Of a DNA stretch of 64,000 nucleotides, positions 9,188 to 17,396 are shown in pieces (within the stretch, counting starts at the first letter, position 1; each line of letters opens with the position of its first letter). The stretch is taken from contig CAXXEH010000003.1 in the NCBI GenBank assembly GCA_963677935.2, positions 496,001 through 560,000 of the forward strand, written 5' to 3'. Below the pieces are notes generated by a model. That model was not told the DNA's origin, did no database searches, and was given only the letters and a program-made list of their open reading frames with translations. The translations under genes were made by a program, and so were the position numbers. This DNA comes from JAAFHB01 sp963677935 (lineage in GTDB: Bacteria > Bacteroidota > Bacteroidia > Bacteroidales > Prolixibacteraceae).

Positions 9188-9815
9188 TTTTATGAAGTTT
9201 CAACTTAATAAGTAATGCAACATATTCGAATTATTTTAGGGTAACCGGAATTACTCTTACAAAAATCGAGCTATACTATGACATATCTGTCTGGAATTGT
9301 TTTTATGAAAAAATGCAGATTTCATAGTTTAGTTTTTACGGTTAATAATCATTTAAAATAATTGTCAGAATTACATTAAATCAACATTTAAGATGCCTTC
9401 AAATAGACGCAGCGTTTTTTTTTACGAAATGCCACTTAACAAGTAAATATCACCTTGTACATAGTACTTTTCTGAACCACAACTTATTTCCAATCTGCTG
9501 CATCGTTTCATTGTGGCCTAAATATTTTGTTTTATATTAAGACAAAAATAACTGATATTTTAATCATTCATACCTTTTCTCGTTTACATGATTGTTTTAA
9601 AACCGGAATCACATCTAAGCCGGTTATCCGGCAGACCAACTCAAAAAGAGAGGAAAAAGTTCAACCGATAACACCATTCTGATCAGCGATAAGATTGGCT
9701 TCTGATGACATTAAAAATACATTGATCATTTCAAACAACAGATCACGATCCTATTATTGGAAGAATAAGACAATAATCCACCCTCAAAACCAATCCATCC
9801 CAGTTATTCCCTGGG
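9188..9815. other. Non-coding stretch, no gene seen
   Basis: Between the rhamnosidase start and the transposase remnant I find only AT-rich sequence. A small CCGGTTATCCGG palindrome lies near 9619. The short open frames here lack ribosome sites and recognisable sequence. The first ~150 bases probably hold the rhamnosidase promoter (not resolved). Confidence 0.4.
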
Positions 9816-9818
9816 GCG

Positions 9819-9846
9819 GATTGCGAATTATGGGTGGTCGGAAGAT
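9819..9846 (-). repeat. Left arm of an inverted repeat flanking the S41 protease region
   Basis: Read on the minus strand this segment begins ATCTTCCGACCACCCAT, 17 bases identical to 12018-12034, and then matches in 10 of 14 further positions. The two arms point toward each other around 2.2 kb that contains a transposase tail and the S41 protease gene. Confidence 0.65.
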
Positions 9847-9915
9847 CAACGTTTGCTTAGGTTTTGTGATTTTAGTTTGTCTAAATTTTTGAAAGAATCT
9901 CAATTCCGCATTTTT

Positions 9916-10113
9916 TTATGGGACTGCAAATTTCCGGAAGTATGTTTTATTCATTAAGGCAGGATCTCCGCCACACTCTTTGACGATTATGGTTATTAAT
10001 GTTTCCCATAGTTCCATTGTGAACCGGCGTTTTGCTGTTTTATATCCGAGATCATTGATTTTCTTATACAAAAGTAACAACATAGAAGCAATAAGTGTCA
10101 TGTATAGCATCAC
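9916..10113 (-). pseudogene. C-terminal remnant of an IS4-type transposase
   Basis: The minus strand encodes LYMTLIASMLLLLYKKIN followed by GYKTAKRRFTMELWETLI and ECGGDPALM. This resembles the C-terminal tail of IS4-family transposases in Bacteroidota, which end in a hydrophobic helix, an AKxRF segment and a CGGDP motif (recalled family pattern). The DDE catalytic part is absent. The reading frame continues only to the ATG at 10113. Confidence 0.55.
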
Positions 10114-10195
10114 TTTTATCCCATTTACTCAAAATGATTTCGATAAGTCTGTTCACCGAATGGGCTGAACCGTCCAAATTGCACAAAATTAATTC

Positions 10196-10203
10196 TATCT
10201 TTG
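10196..10203 (+). promoter_or_regulatory. Possible promoter -7 box (TAnnTTTG) for the S41 protease gene
   Basis: TATCTTTG matches the Bacteroidota TAnnTTTG -7 element about 105 nt before the ATG at 10309. A convincing TTTG -33 box is not visible, so confidence is low. Confidence 0.3.
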
Positions 10204-10308
10204 ATGCACAAAATATCCACCAAATTATTTCGTACTTATTTTTCGTTTACTTTAGTGACCTTCAAATATTTACATTAATATTTACCGAGCCATTGTAATT
10301 ATATATCT

Positions 10309-11775
10309 ATGCAAAGCAAACTTTCGAAATTCAGAGTAGGGATATTGCTTCCCTTCCTTTTCTTATTTGTTTTTTATTCCTGTAAGAAGCATGATGATGA
10401 AGTGACGCCCGATTTAACTCAGGAACAGAAATGGACTTCGGAGGTATTCTCGGCTATGCAAACAATTTATTTATGGAATGATGCGTTACCTGCTACACTT
10501 GATGCTACAAAATATACCACAGCCGCAAAAGCGCTTGAATACCTTTCGGGTTTAAAGATAAATTCCGAGACAGGGCAGGCTATTGATCACTATAGCTTTT
10601 TAGACAAGATAGGCAGTTTAAGTGGTGAAATAGCTCAGGGAACTGCCAGTGGAGATTATGGCTTTATGATAACAGCTGCTTTTAATTCTTCTAATCAGGT
10701 CTCTTTTTTTGTGACCTATGTTTACAAAAACTCTCCGGCTGGTATGGCAGGTGTGGCACGTACCTATGAAATTGTAAGTGTCAATGGCAGCGATGCGGTT
10801 CACCCCGAGATTACCAGTGATGGTTATCTGGTTTCCACTTCAGCAGGTTACTCCAATATGGTGAATGCTCTTTTCAACTCCAGCACGGCTTCTTTTGGAT
10901 TTAAGAAGCCCGATGGAACGACTTTTACCACTTCGCTTAATGTGGGTTCCTATACTATCAACAGCGTGTTGTACGATGCTGTACTTAAGGTGGGAACAAA
11001 GAAGGTGGGATATGTCGTCTTTAATCGTTTCTTAGGCACAAGTTCACAAACGGAGCTGACGAATACCATCGAGAATTTTCAAGCCAACGATGTTAAGAAC
11101 TTAATCGTTGACCTGCGCTATAATGGTGGTGGATCTGTAGAAACCTGCGAGAAACTATGTAGTATGCTTGCTCCTTCGCAGGCAAATGGTAAAATGATGT
11201 ATACTTATAAAATGAGTACGGACTTAACGCAATACTTTGTCAGCCAGAAAGAAAACTTCACCACCAATTTTGCAAAGACAAATTCCTTCGAACCAACCCA
11301 ACTGTATTTTATTGTGAGTGGTAGTACTGCATCAGCAGCCGAGCTACTTATTAATAATTTACGTCCTTATTATTCCGGAAATTTATTTTTAATTGGTCAG
11401 ACCACTTATGGTAAACCCTGTGGTTTCTGGGCCACGCCAATAGGTTATACCGCAGATCAAACAAAGACTAAAGAAGGATATGATTTGTATGCTGTTTCGT
11501 TCGAAACGGTAAATGCAAATATGGAAGGCGGCTATTATGCCGGAATGACTCCAGGAACTACTAAATATCCCGGAGTATTAGCCAACGATTCTTTCTGGTT
11601 GCCTTGGGGGGACTTGAATGATGCCAGACTTGCACAGGCTGTCAACCACATTTCAGGGGGAACATTTAAAGTATCTTCATTGCACTCGAAAGTAAAATCG
11701 GTACATGTAACAGCACTTTCCAGCATAGATCGTCAGTTCAAAGGTATGATAGATTTCCGGAAACATCTGAAATAG
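10309..11775 (+). CDS. S41 family C-terminal-processing-type peptidase, lipoprotein
   Basis: A 488-residue protein with a lipoprotein signal (hydrophobic segment then YSC; lipidated Cys25), so probably on the outer membrane. A PDZ-like region (about 105-215) contains GDYGFMI and YKNSPAGMAGV. The S41 catalytic core follows: VGYVVFNRF (about 230), LIVDLRYNGGGS (about 262), the nucleophile in SGSTASAAELL (Ser342) and the general base in GQTTYGKP (Lys369), the Ser/Lys dyad spacing expected for the family. Bacteroidota have many such surface S41 lipoproteins; the substrate is unknown. It is the only plus-strand gene in the island and lies between inverted repeats. Confidence 0.85.
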   Translation: MQSKLSKFRVGILLPFLFLFVFYSCKKHDDEVTPDLTQEQKWTSEVFSAMQTIYLWNDALPATLDATKYTTAAKALEYLSGLKINSETGQAIDHYSFLDKIGSLSGEIAQGTASGDYGFMITAAFNSSNQVSFFVTYVYKNSPAGMAGVARTYEIVSVNGSDAVHPEITSDGYLVSTSAGYSNMVNALFNSSTASFGFKKPDGTTFTTSLNVGSYTINSVLYDAVLKVGTKKVGYVVFNRFLGTSSQTELTNTIENFQANDVKNLIVDLRYNGGGSVETCEKLCSMLAPSQANGKMMYTYKMSTDLTQYFVSQKENFTTNFAKTNSFEPTQLYFIVSGSTASAAELLINNLRPYYSGNLFLIGQTTYGKPCGFWATPIGYTADQTKTKEGYDLYAVSFETVNANMEGGYYAGMTPGTTKYPGVLANDSFWLPWGDLNDARLAQAVNHISGGTFKVSSLHSKVKSVHVTALSSIDRQFKGMIDFRKHLK

Positions 11776-12017
11776 AAACTCACGTTAATATCTTTCGATA
11801 AAGTACTTAGGAGACCTTCTGGTATTAGACTTAATATTTTTTGAATATTTATTTTCTGACCAGTGAACATTGGCATCAAGTATTTCGATGCAAAAGTAAG
11901 CGGGTAATCAAATAAAAAAACTTTCAAATAACTATTTATCAACACAATAGTGCCATTTTTGTTGATAAGGGGTAGAATTTAAAAAAGCTAACAATTCTAC
12001 CTGATTTTTCATTAAAA

Positions 12018-12046
12018 ATCTTCCGACCACCCATGATTGCGAATCC
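12018..12046 (+). repeat. Right arm of the inverted repeat flanking the S41 protease region
   Basis: ATCTTCCGACCACCCAT followed by GATTGCGAATCC is the partner of the minus-strand sequence at 9819-9846. Immediately right lies a perfect 14-bp palindrome CCCGGTTAACCGGG at 12065-12078. Confidence 0.65.
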
Positions 12047-12078
12047 AGAATCCTCGGGATCAATCCCGGTTAACCGGG

Positions 12079-12146
12079 ACCGGGCGGAAAGATGCCCACC
12101 GAAAACCACCGGTGCCGCATTTGCGGGTAGCGGAAGTTAGCGTTTC
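12079..12146 (-). repeat. Half of an attC-like site
   Basis: The stretch CGGGCGGAAAGATGCCCACC, then CGAAAACCACCGGTGCC, TTGCGGGTAGC and GTTAGCGTTTCG corresponds to the right half of the attC-like sites at 32258-32392 and 30694-30829. The left half is replaced by the palindrome and inverted repeat at 12018-12078. The core GTTAGCG would belong to the zinc-ribbon cassette to its right. Confidence 0.55.
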
Positions 12147-12164
12147 GTGTTTTTTAAAATCAGA

Positions 12165-12556
12165 TTATTTATCAACACATTTACATCCAGAAAAGAAATG
12201 CTTATGGTCGGGCTCTCTCTTTTCCCATGTATGCTCACCAGAGCGGATTTTATTGCATATTGAACATTTATTACAATCCTTTGTCCAGTCGTGTTGGTTT
12301 GCACTTGTTTTATCACATTTTGAACATTTTTCGCAATCCTTTGACCAGTCATGTTGATTTTCTCTGGTTTTGTTGCATTTGGAACACTTCTCGCAGTCAT
12401 GTGTCCAATCATGTTGATTTTCTCTGGTTTTACCACACATTTTGAACATTCGGCACAATCTTTAGACCAATCGTGTTGATTCTCACTGATTTTACCGCAT
12501 TCGGAACATTTACATCCATTCCAAGAATGTAAACCAATTTTACATTTGAATGACAT
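12165..12556 (-). pseudogene. Tandem Cys/His-repeat (zinc-ribbon-like) protein with a 2-base frameshift
   Basis: From ATG 12556 the frame reads MSFKCKIGLHSWNGCKCSEC, then a repeat unit of the type ENQHDWSKDCAECSKC. It then shifts frame at about 12433-12440. In the other frame the repeats continue as KTRENQHDWTHDCEKCSKCN and two further units to CVDK at 12165. Each ~21-residue unit has CxxC plus HDW, a likely metal-binding ribbon. At the break the DNA has TGTGTGG where other units have TGTGG-like spacing, so a TG duplication explains the shift. It may be a genuine pseudogene, a sequencing error, or slippage. Function unknown; it sits in a cassette position. Confidence 0.7.
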
Positions 12557-12632
12557 ATTTCTTCCTTTTTAATAATTACTAAATATTTATCTAGTATCTG
12601 TATGTTGAGTGTCTGATGCCCCTTTAGAATAA

Positions 12633-12768
12633 ACACTCACGTTTGACAATATGGCCAGTAAGGGATTGCGGGCGATTTTCTGTCAAATTACACGAAAAAT
12701 TGAAGCGGGAACCAAACCTTCGCGAACCACTGAACCCCAACTGTTTTGTATTGTATTTATTGTACACC
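12633..12768 (-). repeat. Degenerate attC-like site
   Basis: This gap contains GGGATTGCGGGCGATTTTCT and GTCAAA, the same centre as the intact attC-like sites (for example 32286-32310), but the arms are decayed. Its right end is ATTGTACACCGTAG, which is mirrored at the other end of the adjoining trypsin-like gene by CTATGGTGTACA. Confidence 0.5.
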
Positions 12769-12801
12769 GTAGTTTATAGAATTAACAAATTACCTCTTGT
12801 C

Positions 12802-13542
12802 CTATTTGTTTAGATAATTGTCCAAGAATGCTTTTAAATCATCTGTACCTACAGGAGAAAGCATGTTTTCCATCGCAAAAAGGCTAAACTCACTCTTTGA
12901 TACAATTCCAACTAATTTACCATCTTCGTCAACAACAGGCCCTCCACTCAAACCACCCATTTTTTCAGGGATTATAAGTTTCTTCATTAAATGATGGTTC
13001 CCTTTAGTTTTATAGAATTCAAATTCATAAACACGCTGATTACCTTCTTTCATGTGTCGTGTCCAACCTATTGCATAAAGTTTTTCCCTTTTTATTAATG
13101 GTTTTTCCCGAAATTCGAGTGGTATAACATTTGCTCTATTTTCTTTTATTGAAAATACTAGCCAATCTTTTTCATAAAGAGTTTCAGATTTTAAACTTTC
13201 ATTTTTATTATCGTTTAATAATTTATCAACAATAACTATTTCATTTTCTTTATTTAATGGACTCATAGTCCATGTTTTTATAAAATTTTCCAGTGTAAGG
13301 TTGTTGGAACTATCAGGTTTAATTACTGCAAGAATATGTTTTGCAGTAATTGCAAAAGTGTCATTCTTATATTTGAGTAAAAAAGCCGTTCCTAATTGCT
13401 TAAATTCATGTTTACCTTTAAAATACTCGTAATGATTTATCAAACTAATCGAAGGAAATTGCTTTTCTGAAACAGAAACTATTGCTGTAGAACACGAAGC
13501 AAATACAATAATAAAAAATAAATAATGAAAGATTTTTTTCAT
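12802..13542 (-). CDS. Trypsin-like serine protease, lipoprotein
   Basis: A 246-residue chymotrypsin-fold protein with a lipoprotein signal (FASC, Cys17). The triad is readable: His69 in FAITAKHILA, Asp126 in YEKDWLVFSI, and Ser199 in GGLSGGPVV, followed by a GKLVGIVS strand typical of S1/HtrA-like enzymes. There is no PDZ domain. The gene lies in a cassette: TTGTACACC(G)TAG at 12760-12772 and its near-complement CTATGGTGTACA at 13615-13626 bound it. The substrate is unknown. A conserved triad suggests an active enzyme. Confidence 0.78.
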   Translation of the reverse strand: MKKIFHYLFFIIVFASCSTAIVSVSEKQFPSISLINHYEYFKGKHEFKQLGTAFLLKYKNDTFAITAKHILAVIKPDSSNNLTLENFIKTWTMSPLNKENEIVIVDKLLNDNKNESLKSETLYEKDWLVFSIKENRANVIPLEFREKPLIKREKLYAIGWTRHMKEGNQRVYEFEFYKTKGNHHLMKKLIIPEKMGGLSGGPVVDEDGKLVGIVSKSEFSLFAMENMLSPVGTDDLKAFLDNYLNK

Positions 13543-13617
13543 AATATTAATTGAGATTCAAAAATATAAATTTACTATCTTCTATGTGTCAAACTTTGCA
13601 GAATGGTTTTTTTACTA

Positions 13618-13787
13618 TGGTGTACACACGTAGGAAGCTACATGCAGGGTCGGATTGCGTCCGCCAGCCGGCGGAAGTCAAGCCGAAAAACTGCACGGGC
13701 GGAATCGAAGATCAGCGAAGCTAAATATGCACACCGAAAACCACTGCTGCCGCACTTGACGGGTGGCTGATGTTGTGGGTTAGTGCC
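13618..13787 (-). repeat. attC-like site, long variant, with an inserted hairpin
   Basis: The left arm is ACACGTAGGAAGCTACATGC; the right arm is GACGGGTGGCTGATGTTG, giving the AGCTAC/GTGGCT inner pairing. The centre holds GTCAAGCCGAAAAACTGC as in other sites, plus the 16-mer TCCGCCAGCCGGCGGA at 13660-13675, identical to the hairpin in the IS91-type end at 17289-17304. It also has the ~20-bp extra stretch AATCGAAGATCAGCGAAGCT shared only with the site at 30076. The right core may be GTTAGTGCC at 13779, which pairs with GGCATTAAC at 14657 across the Fic gene. Confidence 0.65.
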
Positions 13788-13789
13788 TT

Positions 13790-14572
13790 CTATTTCAAAT
13801 CATTGATGCCATTTACAGTCATCAAGAGAAAATCCAAGCTTTTGCTATAATCTAAATCCTCGTATTCTAACCCAAGATTTTTTATGTTCGAATAATAATT
13901 TTTGATCTTATTGTAGTAGTTCTTTTCTAATTGAACTGAAGTGGCTATTTGGCCAATCTTTTCAATTAAAAACCATTTCTCCATTAATCGTGCTGTTCTC
14001 CCATTTCCATCTTGAAACGGATGTATTTTAACAAACACCAAATGAATTAATGCGGCGTAATAAAAAACCTCAAATGGAATTAAATCCGTCTTTATTAGCA
14101 AATCTATATCTTCGAATAATTTGTCCATTTCTTTTTTCTCAATTTCAGGTCCGGCCGCAACGTATTCAATTTTATCATCGCTATTAATTACAAACATTGG
14201 ATTTGTCCTGATAAGGCCTTGCTGGCTTTTTGGAAGAAGTTTTGAGCTTAAAATGGAATGAGCTTTTTGAACGTTTTTAAGATTCAATTCGTGATTGTCT
14301 ATAAAATCATATGCTGCATACAAGTCGTCAGCCTTTCTGGTATAGTCGGGTCTGAATTTTACGTTTAGAAATTTATGCTTGAAATAACTATCGAAGTCAA
14401 TATTCTCTCCTTCAATTTTGGAAGAATATACCGATGAAACTGATTTGTAAAATTGGAAATAGTCAACTGGCATCTCAACTTTCTCAATTCTATTTAATTT
14501 GTCTAATGGTGATTCACTCACTTTTTTAGTGAAATCGTCAAGAAGTTGTGAAGTCAATATTTTAAATTCCAT
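13790..14572 (-). CDS. Fic family protein, probable AMP-transferase with inhibitory motif
   Basis: A 260-residue Fic/DOC protein. The catalytic loop HPFQDGNGR (residues 184-192) is complete and preceded by the usual helix AALIHLVFVKI. The N-terminal helix contains SSKIEG (residues 50-55), matching the (S/T)xxxE(G/N) inhibitory motif, so it looks like an autoinhibited class II Fic protein. Such proteins transfer AMP (or related groups) from nucleotides to target hydroxyls. A substrate strand with QQGLIRTNPMFV is also typical. It is the gene of one cassette in the left array; there is no antitoxin gene beside it. Confidence 0.85.
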   Translation of the reverse strand: MEFKILTSQLLDDFTKKVSESPLDKLNRIEKVEMPVDYFQFYKSVSSVYSSKIEGENIDFDSYFKHKFLNVKFRPDYTRKADDLYAAYDFIDNHELNLKNVQKAHSILSSKLLPKSQQGLIRTNPMFVINSDDKIEYVAAGPEIEKKEMDKLFEDIDLLIKTDLIPFEVFYYAALIHLVFVKIHPFQDGNGRTARLMEKWFLIEKIGQIATSVQLEKNYYNKIKNYYSNIKNLGLEYEDLDYSKSLDFLLMTVNGINDLK

Positions 14573-14656
14573 AATAAGTTGTCATTTATACAAAGATAAC
14601 TTTTTCTATTACTCAATTCTCTATATGCAATTTCAACGCTGATGATGAGCACTACT

Positions 14657-14832
14657 GGCATTAACCATAGTCGAGTCACGCAGGGGAATTTCACCTCCAC
14701 GTTCTCACGGAACCGTACGTGAAAGTCTCCCTTCATACGGCTCTTCCTATTCAATCACAGATGTTTAACACACTTGGATACACCGAAAACCATCGCTGCC
14801 ACACTTGACGGGTAGCTGATGTTCAAGCACGT
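14657..14832 (-). repeat. Broken attC-like site interrupted by a group II intron-like fragment
   Basis: GGCATTAAC at 14657 with CACGCAGGGGAA looks like the left arm of a site. It is followed at about 14690-14745 by GTTCTCACGGAACCGTACGT, GAAAGTCTCCC and CATACGGCTC, the group II intron-associated hairpin. At 14779-14825 comes an attC-like right half (CACCGAAAACCATCGCTGCC, GACGGGTAGCTGATGTTC). The simplest reading is an insertion into, or recombination within, a cassette site. Confidence 0.55.
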
Positions 14833-14834
14833 TT

Positions 14835-15677
14835 TCATTCTGTCCAATTCTCTAGTTTATTGTCAACCGTATAAAAAATCTCAAAAATGAATTTTTCTTG
14901 ATACGCGTTCCCATTCCACTTAATTATATCGAACTGCAAATCTTTCAATTGCTTTTTAAATTTTTTGATACACTTCTTTTGCTCAACAGCATATTCATCA
15001 TTCTCTTTCTTCGTGTCAAACAACGGAACCGCTGCAATTTTACCTATTTTCCCTTTTTCATTTATAGTTATCTCATATTTATCGTCACACCCACAATTTG
15101 ATAACTTTTTCCAATTCAATTGATTGATTTTATAAAAGATAGTGTCAGTTACGACCTTTTTGTCTAGGCGAGAAATACCATTTTCTAAATCAATATAATT
15201 ATTTACTTGTCTCCTGTTTGTAAGTACACCGTTTTTGAATTCAAGAATATCCTCTTTAAAATATGTCCTACTGAAAACACCATCCCATTTTAATATCTTG
15301 TCTTTTGCGATAGCCAAATAAGAAGAGAACCAGTTTGCAAATACCTTTCCATTCACATAATTACTTGTAAAAGTTGATCCCAATATTTTGTCAGAATTTG
15401 GACAACTTTTAAGTCCGACTAAATACAATTTATCGTCTTCAAGTTTCCAGAAAGCTTGATACCCTCTCCATAAATTCACAGAAATGTTTATATCGTCATT
15501 CCTCAAGTTCAAATTGTGAAAGAATTCCTTCTGTCTGGTAGTGTCAAGCTTGTTGAGTGGTAGAAAATATATAGCAACGGTGTCCTTTCCAACAATTAAA
15601 AAATCAGGGGCTTGCGGACTTGCGATCAAATTGTAAAAGCTGAAAGTCAAGAATAATATGGTTGTTAATCGTCTCAA
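14835..15677 (-). CDS. Unknown secreted protein
   Basis: A 280-residue protein with a signal peptide (LTTILFLTFSFYNLIASP). It contains a GRDTVAIY-like VGKDTVAIYFLPLNKLD segment and, near 200-215, a KLSNCGCDDKYEITINEKGK region with a CxC pair. The C-terminus has a Lys-rich helix. Bacteroidota cassette regions often carry such periplasmic proteins of unknown role. I recognise no enzyme motif. It is the single gene between a broken site on the left and the attC-like site at 15737. Confidence 0.55.
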   Translation of the reverse strand: MRRLTTILFLTFSFYNLIASPQAPDFLIVGKDTVAIYFLPLNKLDTTRQKEFFHNLNLRNDDINISVNLWRGYQAFWKLEDDKLYLVGLKSCPNSDKILGSTFTSNYVNGKVFANWFSSYLAIAKDKILKWDGVFSRTYFKEDILEFKNGVLTNRRQVNNYIDLENGISRLDKKVVTDTIFYKINQLNWKKLSNCGCDDKYEITINEKGKIGKIAAVPLFDTKKENDEYAVEQKKCIKKFKKQLKDLQFDIIKWNGNAYQEKFIFEIFYTVDNKLENWTE

Positions 15678-15736
15678 TTTCTCACTTATTATATTTTAGT
15701 TAGTTGCTGACTCATTAAATGCTCTATAACTTTTGA

Positions 15737-15856
15737 TGCTAACTTACGGCTGGGGGTTCGAAGCATCAATTCTATCCCCCGTTAATGCCAAAACGAAGGT
15801 AGGAAAAACTTGGTTATCAGCAAATCTGCCCAGCTGGAAGTTAGCATTTGTTAGCA
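15737..15856 (-). repeat. attC-like site with its own inner pairing
   Basis: TGCTAACTTACGGCTGGG at the left and CCCAGCTGGAAGTTAGCA at the right form an interrupted hairpin. The inner pair is GCTGGG/CCCAGC instead of the AGCTAC/GTAGCT of the other sites, so arm structure is kept while sequence differs. Two overlapping cores lie at the right end (GTTAGCA at 15840 and GTTAGC at 15850). Confidence 0.6.
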
Positions 15857-15870
15857 AACGCCTATTTAAA

Positions 15871-16521
15871 TTAGTCATTTAACCAAATTTTGAAATTAGG
15901 ATTTACTGGATAGTTTGCCTCAAAATCCCAAGCATTTTCAATATTTGAAAAGATGTCATTTGCCAATAATTTACTTATACAATCCGTCCAATAAATAATA
16001 TCCTTTCCATGCATTGATAATATTGGATTTGTTTTCTCGTCAATAAGCATAAATCTATGCCCACTAATAGGAAAAATTCTTGATGCTCCTTGCTTTATAA
16101 GTTTCTCAACGTTAATTTCATTTTCTGAGTAAATCCATTCAATTTGTCCTCTTATTAATTCAATGTCATTTGGGAAAGAGTAATAAAAAGGTCTATAAGT
16201 ATACGGTTCACCTTTATTTCCAAAAACATTTACACTTGGTTTGTCCAAACCGTTCATTGTTTTATAAAAGTTTCTCAATCGTATTGGAAACTTAATCTCT
16301 AATATATTTTCAAAATCGTCAATTTGGCTTTCTGTCAAACCATCGCACCATTTGGTATTAGGTTGAATCTGGTAACCAAATATTGATTTATTAATATCTG
16401 TTTCTTTCCAATATTGATTCGATATTTCTCTAATTTTCAAAAAAAAGTCAATACTATCTTCAGGAATTGGAAGATTTATCATATCAATACTCTTTTTCTT
16501 AAAATGGTTAAACAATCGCAT
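15871..16521 (-). CDS. SMI1/KNR4 (SUKH) family protein
   Basis: A SUKH-domain protein. The segment LTESQIDDFENILEIKFP then LRNFYKTMNGL is the classic SMI1/KNR4 opening, and ASRIFPISGHRFMLID, SMHGKDIIYW continue it. SUKH proteins commonly act as immunity proteins to polymorphic nuclease and other toxins (family knowledge). An upstream ATG at 16614 lies within the foreign duplicated repeat (copy B), so I choose ATG 16521 (MRLFNHFKKK), giving 216 residues. A later start at 16482 is also possible. No toxin gene is nearby, so it is an orphan immunity-type gene, probably a cassette whose upstream end was lost to copy B. Confidence 0.78.
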   Translation of the reverse strand: MRLFNHFKKKSIDMINLPIPEDSIDFFLKIREISNQYWKETDINKSIFGYQIQPNTKWCDGLTESQIDDFENILEIKFPIRLRNFYKTMNGLDKPSVNVFGNKGEPYTYRPFYYSFPNDIELIRGQIEWIYSENEINVEKLIKQGASRIFPISGHRFMLIDEKTNPILSMHGKDIIYWTDCISKLLANDIFSNIENAWDFEANYPVNPNFKIWLND

Positions 16522-16551
16522 TGCAATCTTATTAGGTGTTTGCACCGAGTA

Positions 16552-16855
16552 GCTTACGCCCCCTAAGAACCGTACGTGCGACTTTATGCATCTGTTATTT
16601 ACTTTAAATTGCATGCATGATTTTCAATTCACCGCATACGGCTCAGGCACTTTTAAGGCTGACCCGGCGAAGGGTAACCCGGCTTTTGTTACTAACTTTA
16701 CTTGTCATAAAAGTAGTAATTTATTTACAATCTTTTGTTAAATCGGCTCTTTGTTTTGTTCTGATAAAGAAGTATTTGTCAAATTGTTTCTTTGCTGGTA
16801 TTTAGCCCATCGTTTGAGTTGCCAACAGATGAATGAACCACTTAGGATGAAAATA
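16552..16855. repeat. Copy B of the duplicated sequence with a group II intron-like hairpin
   Basis: This copy matches 4834-5157 from GTAGC(T/C)TACGCCC to GGATGAAAAT. It carries the same GAACCGTACGTGCGAC ... CCGCATACGGCTC paired motif. It is joined directly on the right to an IS91 transposase fragment and on the left to the SMI1/KNR4 gene's upstream region, so it marks two junctions. Confidence 0.65.
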
Positions 16856-17350
16856 CCTGGGGGCAAAACCTCTCGCTACACCCGCATATCCATTGCCTTG
16901 TACCGGCTGCCGGATATGCGCTTGATGGACAATGGAAAAATATCGGCCATTCAGGGCAGTTTCTATATCCGGTTCACCAGTTGAGCGATACCTTTAAAGC
17001 AAAGTTTCTCGATAGACTCAAACGCGCTTTGCGCCAGTAAAACGAACTGACACTGTTCTACAATGAGGTACAAAATGCCTATAAAACCAAATTGCGGGAC
17101 ACTGCGAACCATCGATGGCCAGTGCTGAATAGGTGGTCAGGTGTCAACCAATATTTTGATCGTGTTTTAAACCTGAAAAAGCACAAAAACCTGCAATACG
17201 TCAAAGAACTCTATTCAATTAAATTTACTTCAAAAACCATAAATCGGTCGCTAAGTGCATAGCCCTGATCCCGGCGGGTGTAGTTCAATCCGCCAGCCGG
17301 CGGACTGGGTCTTGCAGACCGCTCAGAGTCCTACTAATTGTAGGCTGGTG
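16856..17350 (+). mobile_element. Decayed IS91-type element (transposase fragments plus one end)
   Basis: From 16858 the sequence follows the transposase gene at 24271 (GGGGCAAAACCTCTCGCT, CACCCGCATAT) with frameshifts and stops. A large internal deletion joins about 17130 to the terminal part seen at 25081-25272. The end contains the perfect hairpin TCCGCCAGCCGGCGGA (17289-17304) and the GACCGCTCAGAGTCCT tail. No product is possible. Confidence 0.75.
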
Positions 17351-17396
17351 TTTATTGTCTCTAATTGCATTTGCATTTATTCTACTAATTTCAAAT

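Noticed and set aside
9695..9892. Small plus-strand gene
   Set aside because: No ribosome site, no homologue recognised, overlaps the inverted-repeat arm.
12037..12357. Plus-strand frames opposite the Cys/His-repeat gene
   Set aside because: They mirror the repeats on the antisense strand and have no start signal.
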